Assembly: GCA_032718475.1 (NCBI GenBank)
Contig: JAUCBJ010007021.1
Coordinates: 33,536-97,535, forward strand
DNA: 64,000 nucleotides
Reading direction: 5' to 3'
From: Nemertoderma westbladi
Taxonomy: Eukaryota > Xenacoelomorpha > Nemertodermatida > Nemertodermatidae
The notes below the pieces were generated by a model. The model was not told the DNA's origin, ran no database searches, and worked only from the letters and a program-made list of their open reading frames with translations. A program made the position numbers and the translations under genes. Positions 57,982-64,000 of the stretch are shown here, piece by piece (the stretch's first letter is position 1; each line of letters begins with the position of its first letter).

Positions 57982-60900
57982 TTACGTTATGGAGTCCCTA
58001 GATATTTGTTGGATTAGGGAGGTGGTCGAGGGAAGAGTATCTTGCCTTCCATAGTTTCCGGACAGTTTTCGGTCTCTTTCCATTAAACATAAACGACCAG
58101 CGGGGCGATTGAGTGGTTGTGTTACTTTCTCCGCTCCCTTGGCCTGTCTAATCTCAGCCGGGTTAAGGTGGGGAGGCCATTCATCTTCTTTACTTAGGAA
58201 GTCGGGTTCACCTAACCAGTCTGGAGTATCTGTCAGTTCTTGAGGAGTTGCTCCTCTGGAGGCGATGTCGGCTAGATTAATCGTCTCGGGGCAATGTCTC
58301 CATTGATCTACATTGGAGTTGATGTCGTCATTATCTGAGGAGTATGGTCTTCCCTCAGTTGGATCGTCTAACTCACTGCTCTCATCTTCCCATTCTCTTA
58401 CTTGATATACCTGATCTTTCGGTAATCTTTCCATGAGAGTTCTACGGGAAGGGCCAGTAAAGTACCAACCCACTCTAGTTCTTCCCGCATAAGCTTGTAG
58501 TGGTTGCGGTTGAGCAGGCCGTTTCTCCAATGTCTCGAGCGCTTCATGCGCATTTTGACCGATGAGTATTTGGACTCCAGGGTAATCGGTGTTGAATCTA
58601 GGTATTTCAAGCTGCTGGGTGAAATAAAGCAGTGAAAAAAGCGTTCACTATATAACTCCTTTTAGGTCCGTGGACCCTTAACTGTACTACAGGAAATTCT
58701 CGGATTCCTACATTGGAAGTTGGCGCTTTCCAAGATGGTTGTCGATCAGAAGTAGTTATGGGGAGTTCACTGTCGGTTTCCTTCTCATACGTAAGTGCTC
58801 GATACACTGCGGTATTTATTAAGTAACAGGATTCGTTTTCGTCTGAGAATTCGTCCGTATAGAATCCTTCCATCTCAGAACTTTGGTCAGTGTCGTTCAC
58901 ATCACTGAATTGGACATGTAGTTCGGACTCACTTACCTGACTCGGGCTGTTTCTTTCGAATTCGGTGTGCAACAAAATATGATGTTTCGCGCCGCACTTC
59001 GCACACCTTGCGTCGGAGTAACAGGTTCACCGTTGGTGTCCTCGTCTGAGACAATTATAACACAACCGCTTATCCCACATGACTTCACGTCTATCCTTTA
59101 ATGATTTCTTTAGGAATTCATTACACACATTTAAACGGTGGGGCCCGTCGCACAACACACATTTGGGATTGATGTTACTTACTTTAACATGTGCTGTGTG
59201 GTGCACGCTCGTTCTTTCCTCGGGATTTCTTACATGAATTCTCTTAGGAGACGTAGGAGGAGTTTTTCTTACCTGTTCTCTCCTGTCATTGGTTCGAGAC
59301 TTGAATTTACTTACGTCCTTTGGGGTTTTATTGTCATAGTAAGATCTTTCAGTGTCTTTCCCGCTGTCTTCTTCTTGAGAAGCCTGGCTTTCGCCCTCGT
59401 CGGTATAACACACTGGTATTATTTTTCTCCTAGAAACGGGTTTTTCACTCACCTTGTTCTCCAGGGTCTTCTCTCGGGACTGCTTTAGGAGCTGTAATTT
59501 TACCTCTCCATCCAAGAATGACATGAGATCAGCCATGGTAGGGTCTCGTCGTTGTTGTTCCATCATATATAACACTTTCTTGTCCCAGCGTGTACCTACT
59601 CCACCCTTTGGCAGAGTTGATGCTAAGGCTCCTACAACCATAGAATTCTGGTATTCACGAGACTTACCTAACCAATCTAGCTGTCTACAGATCTCCTGAG
59701 TCTCGTCGGAAAACTCTATAATCCCGCTGCTAAGAAACTTTCGGGGCGCCATTAATTTTGCATACAAATACCTAGCTATGTTATTCCTATTACCATACCT
59801 GATGTTTAATGTATCCCAAACTTGTCTTAATCCATCTGGATGTCCAATAAACTTTAACGCCATTAACTTGGGAGATCCTTCCAAGCACTCGATGAGGAAT
59901 CTAAGCTTTTCTCCGTTAGATAACACAGAGTTCTATATGTTATCTTTGTAATATTCATTAAAAGGTAACCATTTCATCTCATCTCCATTGAACTTGACGA
60001 TCTCTCCCATCTTTACCGCTTGACGGGCTTCGGTTCTAGCCATTTGACACGTAAAACTTTCTTGGGCCATCGTATTATTTAATATCGAGTTATCGGTATA
60101 TAAATTTCTCGGATTATTATCAAGTCTATATGGAATATCACTGTCAACAGGTTTATAATTACCCTTAATAGGGTTTACTATAGGAGTTTCTACTTCACTA
60201 GCAGTATAGATGCGTGTAGGCTCCACACCTTGCGCATGAAATACTTCAGACCTAACAGGTTGACACATTGTTACAGAGGGTGGTGGTATACCCTTTTGTA
60301 AATTTACTAACTTATCGCGTTCTGACGCGATACTCTGCTGCACTTCTTGCAATGCTAACCTACCCTCTCTTACTGCTCCCTTTAACTGCTGAACAGTCCC
60401 TTCCAACTCCCGGACCTGCTGGGAGGAACATTTACAATGTTCCCTCAGCTGCCCGAGCAGGAGACCCATCTCCCGTCGTCCCTCAGCTACCCACTCGACT
60501 GCCGAAGCGGGAGTCGCCAACGTAGTAGCGGGCAAGCGAGAGACGACGGGCGATAAATTCTTGATATCTCGCTCGGCGTCCGGGATGGGTTCGGACTCGG
60601 GAACAGTCCTACTGGGCACAGGTAGTTTCGTGCTGTGCAAAGGGAATTTAGAGGTAGGTTCTGGGAGTACAGGTGTCTCTATCACCGAAGGGGTGGCTTC
60701 GAGAACAGGCCTAATTATTTCAGGCTCATCTACTATAGTAGGGAGTCTTTCTACTGTAATAATTTGGTCTGTGGGTTCTGTACTACCTAAGTCTGTGCTA
60801 GTTAGTCTCACCGCAGGAGGCAAATTAGGTAATTCTGCCACTGCCTCTGCCGCTTTTCTTTCCGCTTCTGCCGCTGCTACTTTTCTTTCCGCTTCTATCC

Positions 60901-60982
60901 TTTCAAGACACTGTCCAAGTCGAAGACTCATTCTAACACCTTTCAAAAGACTATCTGACAGTGCCCGTTTTGTGTCAGACAT
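57982..60982 (-). pseudogene. gag-pol pseudogene of BEL copy C
   Basis: The ATG at 60982 starts MSDTKRALSDSLLK; then most of the Gag N-terminus is deleted and the frame resumes in a short AEAERK run. A CAG to TAG change stops it at 59930, after which homology continues in the same frame. A frame change near 59027 lies in the zinc-knuckle region. At about 58620 a deletion removes the protease active site (the sequence goes from SYIVNAF to FNTDYPGVQILIGQNA). The last 182 codons (58530-57982) carry the same RT-less junction as copy A, GRPYSSDNDDINSNVDQWRH, and end SRDSIT. It is more damaged than A but structurally the same lineage. Confidence 0.85.
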
Positions 60983-63364
60983 ATTTGATTTGTACAGTTG
61001 AATGCCTACTGCTATATTACAGTTAAAGCAAGTCTAGTAATTCAGTATCAACTATTAGCCTAGTAATTAATTACTGATATCGTCACTCAGTGCAACTTAA
61101 TATATATACACAATATATTAGAATACCGGTATACACTTATAGTATATATATAAGTATTATTACTGACTAGATTTGTCACAGAATACCGGTATGTAATTCC
61201 AGCACAAATATATATAAATATATAATAGGCCTATCGTGAATACCGGTATACAGCTTACACTTATAGTATATATAAGTATAATTATGGACTAGAATTAATT
61301 ACAGAATACCGGTATAATTTCTGCCTAAATTTATAAATATATAATAGGCCTATCGTGAATACCGGTATACAGCTTACTTATAGTATATATATAAGTATAA
61401 TTACAGACTAGAATTAATCACAGAATACCGCGAATAATTTCAGCCTAAATTTATAGAAATAAATAAAATAATCCTATTGTAAATACCGGTATATCAATTA
61501 TTTTTAGAATAATTGAATTTCTGAAATTTTAGGGGTTACTTGGTTACTTTGCTTTACTTGATTACCGTTATTTAAGCAGTTGTTTGCTAATTGTTGTATG
61601 GCAGGCCTACTATTTATAAATCGTTTGAGTTGATTTATAATATATATACCCGTTAAAATGGGTTTTTGTCAATATTTGAAATAAATGTTATTATTTCTGG
61701 GGGGAGTCACTACACAGAAGCTGTGCGCTCTCAGTGGAGTGCTACTTGTTGGACACTAAAACAAATAATTCTAATTTACCTAAGTTACTTAATACTACAA
61801 ATTACGTACAATTCTGGGTGAGATTACAATCTCTAAATAAACACAAAAATTACAAGTACGAATTTTTAGGGTAATTTTACAAGAAGTCTACTAACCAGCC
61901 TAACAAAGGGTTAGAATATCTGGTTATTACAACGGACAGGTTACTACGGTATTTGAAAATAATAAGTAGTAGTAAATATACTGCGTTGTCCAGATAGAAA
62001 AATACCACCGTCTGACGACTTATAGCCGTGGTGCTATAAGTACTACGTTATGTATCACGGAGTGTTCCTACCTAGAAGTTAATTACCGCGGTCTACCAGA
62101 ACCAACGTGCCTATTAACCACTTTACAACACAAATATACTGCCTACACACTAATTGCCTTCGGAAAGCACTGTACACTAAACCCTAAATTAGGTACAAGT
62201 ACTTATACAACAAATAATCAGTAGTTAAAAATACTTGAACAGCTAAAAGAACCACGGTATCTGCTGGAGTGACCGGGGCACAAAATCACCAGTCTTTACC
62301 TACGCCAAGCAGCCCTGATGTAGTACCGGGGTTAGTTTAACTATAACGGTATATATAACAAGCACAATTACTGTAGGAATAAACTTGGGGATATGAATGT
62401 TGCGAATAATCGCATAAACTCTGAATAATAAATATTACGCTACGCGTACAGACTACTCAAACAAAATGCAGACCAAACGCTGGCAGACTACTATCAAGCC
62501 TAAATAAACTACAGTATGTGCAGACTCCCAAATGGTTAGTTAGTATGCGTTTTAACCGAGTAGTACGACTTATTCTTTCGGGGGGGGGGGGGGGATTTAC
62601 CTTACAGCTCTAGATGCCCCTACTTTCCTAACCGGCACTTTATCGGACATACACTCTACACACACCACAATCTCTTCAGACCTAACAACAGCCAGACAAC
62701 AATCTAGCCTATAAATTATCTGAATAAGAAATATTACGGTACCTGTACAGACTACACAAACAAAGTACAGACCAAACGCTGGCAGACTACTATCAAGCCT
62801 AAATAAACTACAGGACATGCAGACTCCGAAATGGTTAGTTAGTATGCGTTTTAACCTAGTAGTACGACTTATTCTTTCGGGGGGGGGGGGGGGGGGGTTT
62901 ACCTTACAGCTCTAGCTGCCCCTACGTTCCTAACCGGCACTTTATCGGACATACACTCTACATGCACTGCAATCCGTTCAGACCTATCAACAGTCAGACA
63001 ACAGTCCAGCCTACAAATTATCTGTACGATCTGAGCAGGCTTACACGCCTTCTGCTCAATATTGGCCTACAAACAAATAAAACTGACAGAAATAAGTAAA
63101 ATCTCAATAAAAAACCAGGGCATCCCCGATTACTTATTAAGACCTACCGGTATATAATTATCAAAATCGAATAATACTGCTGTACCTGTACTGCTGTAAG
63201 TACCGGTCCGGGTGGTTAGGTAGTCAGGCCTACTGGGTACCGGTTGCCGGTACTTCAGCTTTATTGCCTACCGCAATACAGAAGCTATATCTGTTATTGT
63301 TCTTACCAGAACAATAGTAAACTGTATTTATTGCCTACACTGCAATCAGAATTATAACTGTTAC
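60983..63364 (-). other. Noncoding leader of BEL copy C
   Basis: Contains three or more tandem copies of the ~115-bp ACCGGT module next to gag (61110-61500). A 299-bp tandem duplication (62421-62719 and 62720-63022) has a G run in each copy (62579-62594 and 62879-62897); copy B has one such unit with a C run at 38307. No ORF. Confidence 0.75.
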
Positions 63365-64000
63365 TGTTCGCGCTTTTAAGACCTTTGGCAGTTTAACCCG
63401 CCAAATCTATATGTCTTCTAGGTTATAAATCGACTTTAGCCTATGACAAGTATTTGACACAAATAAATCCAACATTAGCCGAAGCCAGTCTATGCGCGAC
63501 CATTCACCCGCTGGATATACCCGGGAGACTGGATTCGGATGCTTTAATTTGATTGCGGTGCAGGCCTACTGTACTATTCGATTGATCGTTAATATAATTC
63601 CTGACAAATATCATTCACTTTCGGGAAATATTAGCAGTTCCTTTAGGACGTGGCGCTCTATCTATATAAACAGAGCTATGGCTTACACTAAACACAACGG
63701 AATGGATTATAAGTTACACGTAAGGCGCATTCTTTAGGAGATGCTTTGTTACGCGGACAAGCACATACAGACTATTGCACACCGCTGCACACTGAATTGC
63801 CGATAGTCACTGATTTTAATCATATATAAAGAGAATAGCAACCGACATTTGTAGGGCCTATAAAATAGCATTCAATTCACTACAAACCACGATAATATAA
63901 GTCGCAATTGCTATATGTAACCGGTCTCTCTAACCTTAGTGTATCAAGAAGATCGGGGTGTCTGATCGTTTATCGTTATTCTCCAAATAACAATATGTAA
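63365..64000 (-). repeat. 5' LTR of BEL copy C (partial, runs off window)
   Basis: Starts TGTTCGCGCTTTTAAGACC on the plus strand and matches 53568-54203 at offset 9797 with about five substitutions. Short open frames here and in the 3' LTR are not genes. Confidence 0.93.

Larger units (their letters stand above)
53568..64000 (-). mobile_element. BEL/Pao LTR retrotransposon copy C, non-autonomous, cut by window end
   Basis: On the minus strand: complete 3' LTR 54740-53568, ORF3, spacer, gag-pol, leader, and the first part of the 5' LTR from 63365 on. The offset between LTR copies is 9797 bp, so the element should end about 540 bp outside the window. Over the 636 bp visible, the LTRs differ at about five positions. 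The pol deletion joining protease-linker to NLADIASRG is the same as in copy A. It also lacks the Gag N-terminal half and the protease active site. It lies in the same orientation as the host gene. Confidence 0.9.

Overview
The window is animal nuclear DNA, probably from a marine invertebrate. It has GT-AG introns, an extracellular mosaic gene with TSP1, TIL and VWC-type modules, animal-type BEL/Pao and LINE elements, and large tandem repeats. No bacterial-style gene organisation is seen. The species cannot be named from the sequence alone.

The backbone is one secreted, mucin-like or SCO-spondin-like gene on the minus strand, running from at least 53019 down to 17664. Both of its ends lie outside the window or are not recognised. 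I traced seven exons with consistent splice phases: 53019-52836 (unrecognised beta-type module), 51642-51568 (small Pro/Thr exon), 51421-51237 (TIL), 35691-23498 (a 12.2 kb exon with two related 27-bp repeat arrays coding for about 30 and 414 nine-residue Pro/Thr/Val repeats), 19970-19824 (TSP1), 18171-17943 (TIL plus VWC start) and 17783-17664 (VWC-like). The product would be a very large, heavily O-glycosylated extracellular protein. Two single-base losses in the long array (near 27220 and 24570) break the frame; the flanking exon phases fit only if both are disregarded.

The introns hold the rest. Two adjacent introns begin with different 20-bp satellites, and in each the repeat unit starts at the true 5' splice site and repeats its GTAAGT motif (17663 downward, and 19823-18235). 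Other tandem repeats lie at 21727-22340 (36 bp) and 36001-36593 (50/55 bp).

Three copies of one BEL/Pao LTR retrotransposon family sit in introns of this gene. Copy A (1411-14301, +) has LTRs about 99.7% identical, TSD ACTTA, and an intact 1538-codon gag-protease frame. Copy B (36810-45950, +) has TSD CTATC and is decayed. Copy C (53568 to beyond 64000, -) runs off the window. None codes for reverse transcriptase, RNase H or integrase. A and C share the same pol deletion junction, so the family seems to have moved as a non-autonomous lineage. A further ORF (ORF3) with twin zinc-knuckle motifs lies between pol and the 3' LTR.

Other mobile DNA: a decayed Ty3/gypsy-like element (about 36600-50640) split by copy B and by a 1242-bp inverted-repeat element; an 828-bp inverted-repeat element in the leader of copy A with a 10-bp target duplication; two 5'-truncated LINE fragments (606-1032 and 20060-21042); and a tRNA-like SINE head near 53394.
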